Notes: generated from the sequence alone by a model not told the origin. Positions 8,821 to 20,000 are shown, counted from the stretch's first letter. The stretch: 64,000 nucleotides of DNA from Crocinitomicaceae bacterium (GCA_016719925.1 JADJYC010000008.1:1-64000), one strand, 5' to 3'. Numbers and translations: made by a program.

Positions 8821-10416
8821 ATGCAGCCATCTTTCAAAAAACTCCTTCAGAATTTTGCACAGATTTTAAATCAGTTTGAAAATCCGGTCCAAAAAACGGA
8901 AGCATTAAAAGCTTTGCAGAAAACAAATCTGCCGGATAATCAATTACTCATCTCCTATCATGACATGCTGCTTTTTATCCTTAGTCATCCTCAGGATAAT
9001 AAACAACTTAAAATTGCAGAATCCGAAATGAGACGTGTAAGTGCACACCTTGGAAAAGTTGGAAAAAAAAGTGTCTTTGCTGATTCCGGTCTGCCCTTCA
9101 CAACCATGACTACGCGTTATTCACACGATCTTATGGAATGGATGATGCGCAATAATTTTACACCGGAAATCGATACACTGGAAGATGAAATTTCACTGAA
9201 TGATTTTTTGAAAAATACTTTACCCGCTTTGCTTCGCGATGAAACAACCGCTGGACTTTCAAACGATGATTTATTTGTACGATTAGGAGTAAAACCTACA
9301 CAGCGTCTGCCTTTTTTAATTCAGGAATTTAAAAAACTGAATATGGTATCGTATGCAAAAGAACAATTGTGGCAATCACTCAATTTTTTTGCATCATTCA
9401 AATTTGATCATCTTAAAAATTCGAAATCCTATAACCGGTTTGAAAAAGAACCTGTTTTTTATCAGACAGATCTTGTAAAAAAATTTGATCATCAGAAATT
9501 GCTGAATACACCGGTTGGAAATCCTGTTCATCTGAAAGATGCTGAAAAAGAAAATCTCATTGCGGTGATTCGTTTGTCTATGATTCAAACATTACGTGAA
9601 ACGGATACCGCCACTTACATGGATGAAAATTCACTGCGGTATTATGTTCTTGATCGTGGAATGAGCATAGCATTTTATGGAATGATACCACAGCGTCAGC
9701 TTGCGTTTCAATCCTACATCGGTTATACACTTTTTAAAAACGGATATCCAACCGCATACGGCGGAAGCTGGATTTTTGGGCGCGCCGCACGATTTGGTCT
9801 CAACGTCTTTGAACCATTCCGCGGCGGTGAATCAGGTTTAATCATGTGTCAGTTGCTCAGAACCTATAAACAGGTTTTCAATCTGAACTATATAGAGGTG
9901 GATGCATTTCAATTTGGAAAAGACAATCCGGACGGAATAAAATCAGGAGCCTATTGGTTTTATTACCGCTATGGATTCCGTTCACTGGATAAAAAACTTG
10001 CGCAGCTTGCAGAAAAGGAAATGAAAACCATTCAGGCAAAACCCGGTTACCGGACTTCAGAAAAAACCCTGACTCAACTTGCCGAATCAAACGTGGCACT
10101 TGAAATGCAAAACAAGTATCAGTTTGATGTGGAACAATACAGTTCTGATGTCATTAAGTGGATTAAAGCCAAACATGGCGGCAATCATGAAAAAGCATTA
10201 AACGCAGCACGTCAGCAATTCAAAAAACAACTAAAAATTTCAGAAAATTTGAATGCGGATGAACTGGCCGTTTTGGATGAAGTTTCATTGTACGCAGCAA
10301 CGTATTCCGTTACCAGAAAAAAACAAATTCATTTGCTGGCGGACATGATTAAAGTCAAACCGGTGTCACCTTATACATACAATGTAATATTGACAGAGTT
10401 GCTTAATTCAAATTAA
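8821..10416 (+). CDS. Conserved hypothetical protein (531 aa)
   Basis: A soluble protein without signal peptide. The N-terminal 200 residues are helical. The C-terminal half holds a conserved-looking block with YGGSWIFGRAARFGLNVF, EPFRGGESGLIMCQLLRTY, IEVDAFQFGKDNPDGIKSGA and YWFYYRYGFRSLD; such a pattern (GES, then QFG.N..GI.SGAYWFYY) resembles GNAT-like acyl-transfer folds but I cannot prove it. A lysine-rich helical tail follows. The stop overlaps the end of the convergent gene on the other strand by 4 bases. Function unknown. Confidence 0.6.
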   Translation: MQPSFKKLLQNFAQILNQFENPVQKTEALKALQKTNLPDNQLLISYHDMLLFILSHPQDNKQLKIAESEMRRVSAHLGKVGKKSVFADSGLPFTTMTTRYSHDLMEWMMRNNFTPEIDTLEDEISLNDFLKNTLPALLRDETTAGLSNDDLFVRLGVKPTQRLPFLIQEFKKLNMVSYAKEQLWQSLNFFASFKFDHLKNSKSYNRFEKEPVFYQTDLVKKFDHQKLLNTPVGNPVHLKDAEKENLIAVIRLSMIQTLRETDTATYMDENSLRYYVLDRGMSIAFYGMIPQRQLAFQSYIGYTLFKNGYPTAYGGSWIFGRAARFGLNVFEPFRGGESGLIMCQLLRTYKQVFNLNYIEVDAFQFGKDNPDGIKSGAYWFYYRYGFRSLDKKLAQLAEKEMKTIQAKPGYRTSEKTLTQLAESNVALEMQNKYQFDVEQYSSDVIKWIKAKHGGNHEKALNAARQQFKKQLKISENLNADELAVLDEVSLYAATYSVTRKKQIHLLADMIKVKPVSPYTYNVILTELLNSN

Positions 10417-11065
10417 GCAAGCGACATTTTATGCGTTGACCAATCCACTCCAATCCGGTAGGTTTGATAAATGCGCCCGTCTTTTAAATTTCCGCCAAAA
10501 TGTTTTGTGGCAGAATGGAAAACTCCTGATGGATAAGCCACCATTCTGTTAAACTGATGTCCCGCACGGTGAACTTCAATCCACTTGCTGCGGTTTCTGA
10601 AATCATTTTCCAGTTCATCATGCAAATCAGCCATTTTCATTCCCAGCTTTTTGCAGCTGCCGGAGTAATTGCATCTGCTATTCCGGTGCGTTTATGCTGC
10701 CAGAGAGATGTACCGCAATCAACCGGCAAATCAGGTGTGAGATAAATTAAAACCGTAATGTCATTTGCCGGATAATCGGCATGTATCCCCGGAATTTCTT
10801 TGTGTTTCCCTTTTGAAAAACCGTGATAAAAAACACCATTTTCCAAAACAGGATCCGTATCCCAGCGGTTGACTTTTATTCCCAGAATTTTTTCCAGTTT
10901 CTGTTTGATTCCGGGCTCATGATACACCTTTGTACTGCGCATGCCAGTCACGTTTTCAGGTTCATAATAATCAGCACTTTTTGCAGCTTTCACCACTTTC
11001 TGCGGATCATCGTAAAAATTATCTTTCACCAGCAAAAATCGATTGTACAATAATTTCTTTTCCAT
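10413..11065 (-). CDS. 2OG-Fe(II) oxygenase-like protein (DUF6445-type), frameshifted
   Basis: The N-terminal part has LVKDNFYDDPQKVVKAA and GMRSTKVYHEPG, then PGIHADYPANDITVLIYLT, where H-A-D looks like the HxD iron ligands, and CGTSLWQHKRTG. The frame breaks in a T5 run at 10648-10652 on the plus strand; adding one base turns AAAKSWE-stop into AAAKKLGMKMADLHDEL. The remainder carries YPSGVFHSATKHFG, the likely distal histidine, and ends at 10413. Rebuilt length is about 217 aa, usual for this family. Likely a non-haem iron dioxygenase or a relative; substrate unknown. Confidence 0.65.
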
Positions 11066-11145
11066 ACTTCAGAATTAACGTGACAGTATAAAAATAGAAA
11101 AATTGCTGAATTGAAAAATGATTTTTTACCATGCCGGTAATCCGC

Positions 11146-11177
11146 CCGTAGGGTCAGGTCGCGACCTGACCCTGCGG
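11146..11177. repeat. Palindromic intergenic element 1
   Basis: Positions 11151-11172 are a perfect 22-bp palindrome with half site GGGTCAGGTCG. Outer bases CCGTA and TGCGG extend it to 32 bp with one mismatch. It sits upstream of the SprB-repeat gene and downstream of the oxygenase start. It shares the edge pattern TAGG...CCT with the palindromes at 15194 and 27454. Not followed by a T run on either strand, so a simple terminator role is not obvious. Confidence 0.75.
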
Positions 11178-11265
11178 TTGCGTGATCGCGTTCCGTTAAC
11201 AACGGAAGATTTACCCAACAGAATTATTATCTTAGACGTCAACACCTTGTAAAAATTCCCAACCA

Positions 11266-14200
11266 ATGAAAAATCTGTTTTTATTTTTTTGTTTCTCTGT
11301 TACCGTTTTTAACTCCGGCGCCCAATGCACCATCAACTCTTCCATCAGTTCAATCCCCGCATCATGCAACGGCGTGTGTGACGGTCAGGTAATTTTCTCC
11401 TTTTCAAACAGCGGAACAGATGCTGCACCTTACAACGCTATTTTAAAAGACGGTTCAGGAACCATTGTGGATTCCTATACCATGTTTAATGAATTTGGCA
11501 CACATGTCTTCACAGATTTATGTGATGGAAATTACACCGTCACCCTGCAGGGAATTTTTGTGACATCGTGTATTTCCATTTCATCCATTACGGTGACAGA
11601 ACCAACTGTCATGTCTATCTCTTCCATCAATGTGGTGCATGAAGTGAACGGAGCCAACAACGGATCAATTGGTGTCACTGCAACAGGCGGAACAACTCCA
11701 TACATGTACAGTAATAATAACGGAACTTCGTTTCAGTTTCCTTCCACATTCAATTCTCTGACAGATGGAATTTATTACGTGATTTTACAAGATGCAAACG
11801 GATGTACCGATGAAGAAATTGTCTCTGTTGGTTTGATTAATACAGCCGGCTGTGAAGTGACCGGATCCATCACACCAGTAAGCGGGTCATGTGCTTCAAG
11901 CTGTGACGGAGAAGTGCTTTTGGACTATGATAATTTACAGGTTGTTCCAGGTTCACCGTACACAGTTACTTTGGAAGATGGTGAAGGAAATACGGTGGAC
12001 GTACAAAATTTTCTCACTGAAACACAAAGTGTAATTTTCTCTAATTTATGTAATGATATTTATACAACGACGGTTCAGGGCGGCACCTGTTCTTTTATCA
12101 TTTCAACCGTGGTAGAAGCTCCTGCTCCGCTGGGAATTTATGTCAATCCAACAAATCCAACTTTTGGATTAATGAATGGAAATGCTGAATTATTTGTAAC
12201 AGGCGGAACACCTCCGTTTCAATACAGCATTGATGGCGGAACAATCTATCAGCCAACTGCTGTTTTTTCAAATCTGGATGAAGGAAACTATACCGGAATG
12301 ATTGAAGATGCAAACGGATGTTCTCAGCAAACTGATTTTTCACTGACTGATATTACCGTTTGTGATTTGAATATCACATCATCCGTTTTGCAAAATCCAA
12401 CCTGCTTTAATGCATGTGACGCTTCTGTCTCATTTAATTATTCAGACATTTTTGAAAATGGTCCATATCAGATTTCAATTATTCAAAACGGAGACATTGC
12501 ACAAACATTTACATTTACCGGAACAACCGGAAATGCAACTTTCACTGATTTTAACTATTTAGGATGTCTTGCTGAAGACAGTGGAACCATTTTAAATCCG
12601 GCAGCACTCAACATTACCTCCGTTTCAACCACAACCACCGGAGTTGGAACAAGCAACGGCACAGCAACAATTTCTGCAGCCGGCGGACAGGCACCATACA
12701 CATTCAGCTTAGACGGAACAACATTTATTTCTTCTGCATCTTTTTCAAATTTATCATCAGGAATTTACACCGCTTACGTTCAGGACGCAAACGGATGCAC
12801 TGATCAAATGTCTTTTTACATCAATGAAAATGGTTGTGATTTCAGTTTGGATTTTTCTGCAGATTCTATTTCATGCCCGGGAATGTGTGACGGAGTTTTA
12901 TCATTTAATTTTAACGGAAGTGTAACTGACACCCCTTATTATCTGGAATTATTTAAAGACGGAAATCTGACCGACGCTTCTGTTTATACTTCACAGCCGG
13001 TGAATGATAATTTTACCGGAATGTGTTCAGGAATTTACGTGCTGAGCGTGATGAACAGTTCAGGCTGCAAACAATTTGCACTCACAGAAATTGAAGCACC
13101 GCTTCCAATGTCTCTTACTGCTGAAACAGAAACTGCAACTGTGTATGATAACAACGGTGAAATAGTGCTAAGTGCAAACGGCGGAACTCCTCCGTATCAA
13201 TACAGCATTGATGATCAAACCAGCTGGCAAAGCAATTCATTTTTTGAAAATTTATATTCTGACAATTATGTGGCCTGGGCTCAAGACGCAAACGGATGTC
13301 TGTCCATGACACATGTTTTTGTCGATGATACTGCAACATGTACATCCGTCATTGTTCTGGAAACGGAAGATGTTTCCTGCCCCACCATTTGTGACGGAAC
13401 CGCTACAGTAATTTTTAATGATACCGGAAATAATCCGCCATACATTGTGAGCTTATATCAGGGAAGTACATTGGTTGATACCAGCGGCATTTATACTACT
13501 TTTTCAGGTTTGTATGAATTTACAGATTTATGTGAAGGTGCTTATCAGATGTATATCACAGATGAAGACGGTTGTACGGACAAACAAAATATTTACATCC
13601 ATGAAGCTGATCCGGTAACCGTTACAGATGTTATTATTGTTGAACCAAGTGCTGGTAACAATGACGGATCTGCAGAAATAATTACACAAGGCGGAACCGC
13701 ACCTTTGTCATTTACAATCGATGACGGTACTACCTGGCAGCCTGAAAATTTTTATGATAATTTAGGTGACGGAACTTACACCGTGATGATTGAAGATGAC
13801 AATGACTGCGTTTTTCTGAATACATTTTCCATCAATGAATTTCCGGGATGTACCATCAATACAACATTTATACTTACTCAGGGAATTACCTGTTATGATT
13901 CATGCGATGCAATAATTTCTTACGGATTTTCTGAAGCAGTAAATACACCACCTTATACACTCGATTTAATTTTTAATACCGTCATTCTGACTTCGGCAAC
14001 AATTTCTTCAAATTCATTTAGCGGCATTTGGGATAGTTTGTGTATCGGAAATTATTCCATTTCTGTAACCAACGGAAACGGATGCAAAGCAGTAATTCCA
14101 TCCATGTTTATTGAGAAACCAGCTGATCTCACCCTGGATTTAATGGTGACTGATGCGCTGCCCGGTCAGCTGAACGGAACCGTTGATTTACTCTCTTCAG

Positions 14201-15120
14201 GCGGAACTGGACAACATACCTACAGTTTAAATTCTATCGATTACCAGTCACAAACAGATTTTGAAGATTTGATACCAGGTAATTATCTGGCGTATGTAAT
14301 GGATGAAAATTTTTGTCAGGACACTGCGTCATTCACCATTTCAGAAAATACAGACTGTGATATTTCTCTCACGTATCTGGCAGATGATTTAATGACTTGT
14401 CCGGGTGACTGCAGCGGAGCAATCAGTTTTGAATACACCGATGCCGGATTAAACAACGCACCTTATTCAGTAAAACTCATGGATCAGTCAGGCTCCATTC
14501 TTCAAACCGCAATTGGTACAGCCAATATTGAAACCGGAATTTTTATGAATCTCTGCGCAGGTGATTATCAAATTTTGGTTGAAGATTTATACGGTTGTCA
14601 ATCAGCACCGCAAACTATATCCATTACTCAACCTGATTATTTAGAAGCAGATCAGATTTTGGTTGAACCGTTTGATGGTTATTACAACGGCAGCATCACC
14701 TTAAATGCAACCGGCGGAACAGCACCATATGAATTCAGCACCAATCAGATTACATGGACAAGCTCCGGCACATGGACCGGTTTGAACGCTGGTTTTTATA
14801 TTTTATATGTTCGTGACGACAACGGATGCGAACAGGTAATTTGTGTGGTGCTGGAAAATGAATGGGTCACTTCTGTATTTGAAAGTGAATCAGAATTTGC
14901 AGCCTATCCAAATCCAACACAAGGCTTGGTTTTTATTTCACATCCAAACATTCAATCAGTAAATGTGTACACCTCCACCGGCAGCAAAGTTGAAATTCCA
15001 TTCAACCATTTTGATAACGGAACCACCGTCGATTTTTCTGATCAGGCCTCCGGAATTTACCTGGTGGAATTTGCAGATGTGAACGGAGAAATTAAACGCG
15101 GGAAAGTTGTGAAGAATTGA
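11266..15120 (+). CDS. Large cell-surface protein with SprB-type repeats and T9SS sorting tail
   Basis: A 1284-residue protein with a signal peptide ending near NSGAQC. The body alternates two units about six times. One is cysteine-rich: a C-x(1-2)-C-D-G motif followed by an LCxGxY.....D..GC segment. The other is an SprB-type unit with ATGGTTPYMYS and LTDGIYYVILQDANGC. Six or more DANGC-like ends are visible. The last 75 residues form a type A type IX secretion tail: AYPNPTQGLVFISHP, GSKVEIPF, ASGIYLVEF and a final GKVVKN. Known relatives are exported by the T9SS and act in gliding or adhesion. Even cysteine spacing suggests one disulfide per unit. Intact frame; the longest gene in this half of the window. 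Confidence 0.85.
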   Translation: MKNLFLFFCFSVTVFNSGAQCTINSSISSIPASCNGVCDGQVIFSFSNSGTDAAPYNAILKDGSGTIVDSYTMFNEFGTHVFTDLCDGNYTVTLQGIFVTSCISISSITVTEPTVMSISSINVVHEVNGANNGSIGVTATGGTTPYMYSNNNGTSFQFPSTFNSLTDGIYYVILQDANGCTDEEIVSVGLINTAGCEVTGSITPVSGSCASSCDGEVLLDYDNLQVVPGSPYTVTLEDGEGNTVDVQNFLTETQSVIFSNLCNDIYTTTVQGGTCSFIISTVVEAPAPLGIYVNPTNPTFGLMNGNAELFVTGGTPPFQYSIDGGTIYQPTAVFSNLDEGNYTGMIEDANGCSQQTDFSLTDITVCDLNITSSVLQNPTCFNACDASVSFNYSDIFENGPYQISIIQNGDIAQTFTFTGTTGNATFTDFNYLGCLAEDSGTILNPAALNITSVSTTTTGVGTSNGTATISAAGGQAPYTFSLDGTTFISSASFSNLSSGIYTAYVQDANGCTDQMSFYINENGCDFSLDFSADSISCPGMCDGVLSFNFNGSVTDTPYYLELFKDGNLTDASVYTSQPVNDNFTGMCSGIYVLSVMNSSGCKQFALTEIEAPLPMSLTAETETATVYDNNGEIVLSANGGTPPYQYSIDDQTSWQSNSFFENLYSDNYVAWAQDANGCLSMTHVFVDDTATCTSVIVLETEDVSCPTICDGTATVIFNDTGNNPPYIVSLYQGSTLVDTSGIYTTFSGLYEFTDLCEGAYQMYITDEDGCTDKQNIYIHEADPVTVTDVIIVEPSAGNNDGSAEIITQGGTAPLSFTIDDGTTWQPENFYDNLGDGTYTVMIEDDNDCVFLNTFSINEFPGCTINTTFILTQGITCYDSCDAIISYGFSEAVNTPPYTLDLIFNTVILTSATISSNSFSGIWDSLCIGNYSISVTNGNGCKAVIPSMFIEKPADLTLDLMVTDALPGQLNGTVDLLSSGGTGQHTYSLNSIDYQSQTDFEDLIPGNYLAYVMDENFCQDTASFTISENTDCDISLTYLADDLMTCPGDCSGAISFEYTDAGLNNAPYSVKLMDQSGSILQTAIGTANIETGIFMNLCAGDYQILVEDLYGCQSAPQTISITQPDYLEADQILVEPFDGYYNGSITLNATGGTAPYEFSTNQITWTSSGTWTGLNAGFYILYVRDDNGCEQVICVVLENEWVTSVFESESEFAAYPNPTQGLVFISHPNIQSVNVYTSTGSKVEIPFNHFDNGTTVDFSDQASGIYLVEFADVNGEIKRGKVVKN

Positions 15121-15193
15121 TGAATGGGAAATTCATGCACGCCATTCGTTTAACCAATTAATTGCATGAATCCATTTTCAAAATATTTCCCCG

Positions 15194-15229
15194 CCTCATA
15201 GGGGTCGGATTAATCCGACCCCTATGAGG
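15194..15229. repeat. Perfect 36-bp palindrome (intergenic element 2)
   Basis: A perfect palindrome with half site CCTCATAGGGGTCGGATT centred on 15211/15212. It lies between the convergent ends of the SprB-repeat gene and the zeta-like gene, so as RNA it could form a strong hairpin ending both transcripts. The TAGG edge and GGTCGG core resemble the palindromes at 11146 and 27454, which favours a dispersed element that is used as, or tolerated at, gene ends. Confidence 0.8.
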
Positions 15230-15279
15230 AAATTGAATTTGATTTTGGAAACCATTTAAATGGTTTAATGCCTGAACGC

Positions 15280-16038
15280 TCATCCTTTTGCGGCGTAAAC
15301 ATATTTCATGAACCAATACGGAATCTTCTTGTCATAATCTGTTATTCGAACAATATTACCCGGTTCGACAAATGCAACCAATTCATAATGTTCTCCTGAA
15401 TTGTCAAAAAGATATGATCTATAGCTCGCTTTAATCGCAGCTATCAGAAGTTTCATTGTTTTAAAATATCGTTTGGAAATCAAATCTTCCGGTACGGGAT
15501 GGCCTCCCTTTTGAACCCGGAGTTTAACCCGGTCAATATTGATCTGAGGATCTTCAGTTGTAATAAAATAGAGATAAATGCGATAACCTTTTTCTTTGGC
15601 TTCACGCATAATTTCCAATTTAGAAGGATGAGAAAAAACTGTTTCAAAAGCAAAACTGATTCCTGCGTTGAGCAATTTATGCCTGATAAATGAAGCAAGG
15701 TCAGAAGCCAGATAAGAATTAATTTTGCCGGAAAACAAAATTCTGTTTGATCGAATTTTAAATTGGGTGTGAATTTTATCACTTTTCATTTTAGCTGGTG
15801 ACATTCCAGATTCTAAAATATACAATTGCAACTCTTTTGTGACAGCAGAAATTTTGTATGTCTTTAATTCCAAAAATCCTTTCTCCGCAATTGATTTTTC
15901 GATTTCATCTGCGTTGACAAAAACACCAATTATTATTCTTTTATCTGCAGGATTTTTAAGTGCTTTTGAAAGAAGAGATTTACCTGAGCCGTTGGGTCCG
16001 GCAAAAATTCTTAATCGCTTTTGTGATGATTTACCCAA
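15280..16038 (-). CDS. Zeta-toxin-like P-loop kinase / predicted ABC-type ATPase
   Basis: A 252-residue protein with Walker A RIFAGPNGSGKSLLSKAL at residues 9-26, then VFVNADEI (about 38-45), a helical hairpin, GISFAFETVFSH (about 126-137) and YLYFITTEDPQINIDRVKLR with the arginine-rich segment of the kinase lid, and VQKGGHPVPE. These are the marks of the zeta/COG4185 family, which phosphorylates UDP-activated sugars or other small substrates in toxin systems. The start is TTG at 16038; it overlaps the stop codon of the small gene upstream, implying translational coupling. It may be a toxin whose partner is the glycine-zipper protein, or a non-toxic kinase. Confidence 0.75.
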   Translation of the reverse strand: MGKSSQKRLRIFAGPNGSGKSLLSKALKNPADKRIIIGVFVNADEIEKSIAEKGFLELKTYKISAVTKELQLYILESGMSPAKMKSDKIHTQFKIRSNRILFSGKINSYLASDLASFIRHKLLNAGISFAFETVFSHPSKLEIMREAKEKGYRIYLYFITTEDPQINIDRVKLRVQKGGHPVPEDLISKRYFKTMKLLIAAIKASYRSYLFDNSGEHYELVAFVEPGNIVRITDYDKKIPYWFMKYVYAAKG

Positions 16039-16327
16039 GACGAAATTCTTTTGTTACGCGTCTTTTTGATCGGGGAATTCTTTTCACAAATTCTTTCGAA
16101 CCGTCCGGGTGCACTCTGTAAATAATTCCATTGATCTCATATAAAACAGAACTGTCCAGTTTTTTTACTTCGCTCTGCGCTTAAAGCGAAGCTCCAATTG
16201 CCGCACCTACAATGGCTGCAAGAACTGAACGATCACTCTTTCCGGTCAACATGGCCCCTAAAGCGGCACCAATCAATCCACCGGCAATTGCATCTTTGAT
16301 TATGTCATCTCTGTTTTGATCTGGCAT
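16031..16327 (-). CDS. Small glycine-zipper membrane protein, partner of the zeta-like kinase (internal stop)
   Basis: ATG at 16327 opens MPDQNRDDIIKDAIAGG followed by LIGAALGAMLTG and VLAAIVGAAIGASL, a glycine-zipper membrane pair. An in-frame TAA at 16183-16181 interrupts it, but the same frame stays open past it through EVKKLDSSVLYEINGIIYRV, HPDGSKEFVKRIPRSKRR and ends at 16031, overlapping the kinase start. The family pattern I recall has lysine at the stop position, so one base (AAA to TAA) separates a 98-aa protein from a 48-aa truncation. Either a real nonsense mutation or an assembly error. The adjacency recurs with zeta-like genes in Bacteroidota as far as I recall. Confidence 0.6.
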
Positions 16328-16459
16328 ATTCCAAAGATACAAAAAAAACGTCAATGTGCGAATTGCGAATTACACATGCTGAATAATGATTTCCTGCCAT
16401 TTTTAGAAATAAGACCATGCAAAAAACACGATAAATACGGAACGCTCATCGCTACAACC

Positions 16460-17017
16460 TCAAATCCCCCCAATTTTCCGATGATCAGAAATAAAATACC
16501 CAATTAAAATCAACCCGGGTAAAAATGAAAAACTGAAAAACAACCAATGCAATCCTGTGCCTTCACTGGCTACATAAATTGTTGCAAAGCTGGTTTGAAA
16601 CGCAAGCGCAACGCCGTGCCAGGTGAACCATGAAAACTTGCCCTTGTCAGTCCAGATAAATGCAACCGCACTGATTATAATGAGCCAAAAATTCATCTTA
16701 ACAATGAGATTATAAACTGTAAAATCAATGTTTTTCCAATCAGCAGTTGCAAGGCTGTAAGACAAGCCTTCTGAAAAAAATCCAACTGCACTTATGATTT
16801 GAATAACAAGTATCAGCCACATTTTTCTATCAGCCAAATGAATCATAAACAAAACAAAATATGCCGCCACAACAACAAATGTTATTGTCTGCATCAATGC
16901 CATGGAATTGTTCTGCGCTGTATTGTGAAATTCTTCAATATTTGATTTTCGCATGAAATCAAAAATGAGATTCAGACAAGCTGAGATAATTAGTAATATT
17001 GAAAAATTTTGTTTCAT
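16460..17017 (-). CDS. Multi-pass membrane protein, unknown
   Basis: A hydrophobic protein of about 185 residues with some six membrane segments. The start is set at the ATG of MKQNFSILLIISACLNL (17017) because the upstream ATG would overlap the hsdR end and the stretch before it is charged and not signal-like. It contains FWLIIISAVAFIWTDKGKF and WHGVALAFQTSFATIYVA. It lies 4 bases after hsdR on the same strand, so it may be read through from the restriction operon. No family recognised; possible distant relative of the 8161-8736 protein. Confidence 0.6.
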   Translation of the reverse strand: MKQNFSILLIISACLNLIFDFMRKSNIEEFHNTAQNNSMALMQTITFVVVAAYFVLFMIHLADRKMWLILVIQIISAVGFFSEGLSYSLATADWKNIDFTVYNLIVKMNFWLIIISAVAFIWTDKGKFSWFTWHGVALAFQTSFATIYVASEGTGLHWLFFSFSFLPGLILIGYFISDHRKIGGI

Positions 17018-17021
17018 TTTT

Positions 17022-20000
17022 TTATCCGACCTCTGCGTTTTTATTCGTCTCATCCACTAGCCTAATGATTTTGGTGGCATCTGCATCATCAAAAATCCCA
17101 ATGATCCCATCCTGGTGTTGTTCTGTGAAAGGTGGTTCAAACAACATACGCTTTTCTATTTTTCCGTTTTTGGTCAGGAATTTTATGATGTTTTGAATGA
17201 AGGTCATTTGATCGGCACGCAGATTTCCGGCGTTTAGGAATTCAGCAAAAATTTTATTGGCGGCTTCAATGTCTAATCCTAAAATGCTGCGCACAAATTC
17301 ACCTAAAGGTTGATCACCGTAGTTTGCTTTGTATTCATCACGCGTGCCGCAGGTGTTGCTGTCAAAAAGAATTTCTTCCAATTGATTTAATTCGGGTGCC
17401 GTGATTGGAATGTTGTGCGTGAGTTTATAAATCACCAAATGATCTTTGTGCTCACGTAAATAACGTTCTACGCGATCTTTATATCCTTGTAAGGTTTGAT
17501 ATTGCGGAATTACATCACGCACTACAATATTATCGGTGTCCAGATTATCTTTGAATGAAGTATAGACATTCACTTGTTCTTCAAACTCAATAAACTTGAT
17601 CAAATCACGCAGTGCAATGCGCAATTCTTCCATTGCATCTAACGTGCGTGTATTCCAATAATGATCTTTTTGAATTTTTCCGATTAAAGGCATTTGATGT
17701 GCAACAACCGGAACATTATCCAATTTGCTCAGCGATTTTGCAATGTCAATGACGCGGTTAATGTATTTGGTATCATCTATTTTTTGCAACATGCACAACT
17801 GAATCACCAACATGAGATAATCAAAACGGCGCGCCAATTCATCGTTGCCTTGCGGCTCCGGTAACTTTGACAAATGTCCGCAGATATCCAGAAAATCACC
17901 TTTGGAAATTACATCCCAACGTTTGCGGTCTGAATATTCATTCACCTTGCGCAATTCCATTCTTACTACAAATCGATCCTGATTTAAAGTTGCAATGGAT
18001 TCATGAAGTTCGTTCAGATAAGTTAAGCGCAAAGCCTCATCTGTTTCAGTGCGGTTGTAGAATTCTTTTATAAGTTGAGCTACTTCTAATTTAGCTTCAA
18101 ATATTTTTTGTGAGATTGGTTTTTGTGAACTTGTATTTGCACCATCCGGATGTTCATCAAAGAATTCAAAATTTTGACAGAAATCAAAAATTAAAAATTC
18201 TGTTTTGTCAATTCCGGGCCAAAAGATCAGGACATAAACGCGTTCCGCGCCCAATCATTTGCCAGAATTTAGAAGCTGATTTTACCAATTTAAAAAAGAC
18301 AAGATTGACCACACGCGGCGCATCAACACCTGTATCCATCATATCCACCGAAACTGCAATCTGTGGTAATTGCTCTTCAAAATCATCGGCAAAACGTTCT
18401 AATAAATCTTGCGCTTTGGGTTCATAATTGTCTATCACGCGTAAAAAATGACCGCTGTACTCAGGATAATTTTTATTAAAACGCTCTTCAATAAATAAAG
18501 CGTGTTTGTGATTTTTTGCAAAGATGATTGTCTTGCCTAATTTATCTCCGCCGGCTACTTTGATTCCCTGTTCCATCAGGTATTGAAGTACTTTATCCAC
18601 GGTATCGGTGTTAAAAAGCCATGTATTTAGAGCACTACTACTTATTTCATCATCAGATTCATTTTGAGTAGGATCACCAAATTTTTCTTCGTATTCTTCT
18701 TGTTCTGCTTTACTAAGTTCGTGATATTTTATACCATCGCGCATGAATTTAAGTTCAAAAGAAATCGCTTTGGGCGGAACTAAATATTTATCTGCAACAG
18801 CCTGATTTAATTCGTAAGCAAAGGTTGGGTTGTCATCTTCAATCCCAAATAATTCATAGGTATTGTGATCAACATCTTTTTTAGGAGTAGCCGTTAAACC
18901 AATCACCATGGAATCAAAATAATCAAAGATGGCTTTGTATTTTTGATAAACAGAACGATGCGCTTCATCAATAAAAATCACATCAAAATGTCCAACGCCA
19001 TACAATCTGCCGTCATCTGTTTTGATGCCGTCAATTTTATTCATGATGGTTGGATAAGTAGAAAAAACCAAACGGGTTCCGTTGTCTTCTTTTTCTTTGG
19101 TGAGATCAATGGATGACAATTGCGCAAGTTGTCCGCCAATGGCTTTTTTTGCTTGTGTGACTAAAGCGTTTCGATCTGCCAAAAACAAAATGCGCTTAGC
19201 CCAATTGCATTTGGTAAGCATGTCAATAATGGCTGCTGCAGTTCTTGTTTTACCTGAACCGGTTGCCATCACCAACAAGGATTTTCTGTGACGTCCAACA
19301 AGTTTTCCATTTTGATCTGCCACCAATCGTTCTGCTACACGTTGTATTGCTTCCAACTGATACGGGCGACCTGCAATGTTTGTATCGAGTTGAAATTTTC
19401 TTAAATCCAAACGTGATTCACGTCTGTCAATCAGCAACTGCAATTCATCTTTAGTGTAAAAACCATTCACTTCTCTGGGCACGTAAAATTGATCATCCCA
19501 AATGTGTGATTCAAAACCGTTGGTGTAAAAAATGATGGGGCGTTGGCCGTGCATTTTTTCTAAACAATCTGCATATAAAACCGCTTGTTGTCTTCCTTTA
19601 TCTGCAGAGATCATTGCTTTCTTTGCCTCCACAACTGCAAGCGGTAAACCGTTATCACCCCACAACACATAATCAACAAATCCAACGCCGCTTGGATTAA
19701 TTGATTTTGGCATTCCGCTAACTTCATATTCCAATTCCCTGCCTTCACGCAAATTATTCCACCCTGCTTCTTTTAAATAGAGATCAATGTAGATTTTGCG
19801 CGTAACCGCTTCTGGAATGTTGTGCGGAATTACTTTATTAAAATCAAGAGTTTTTTGTCTTGCTTCACGACGCTCAGTAATGGGGCGTTGCTGCGCTTCT
19901 AATTTTGCTTTTTCTTCTTCTGAATATTTTATTTTTTCTTGAAGCGCTTGTTGCTCTTTTTTGAAATCAAGTGCTTGCGCTGCTAATTTTTCTTGCAGAA

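Noticed and set aside
15194..15229. Insertion sequence end or attachment site
   Set aside because: No transposase or integrase gene is next to it and no matching second end; a palindromic element or terminator fits better.
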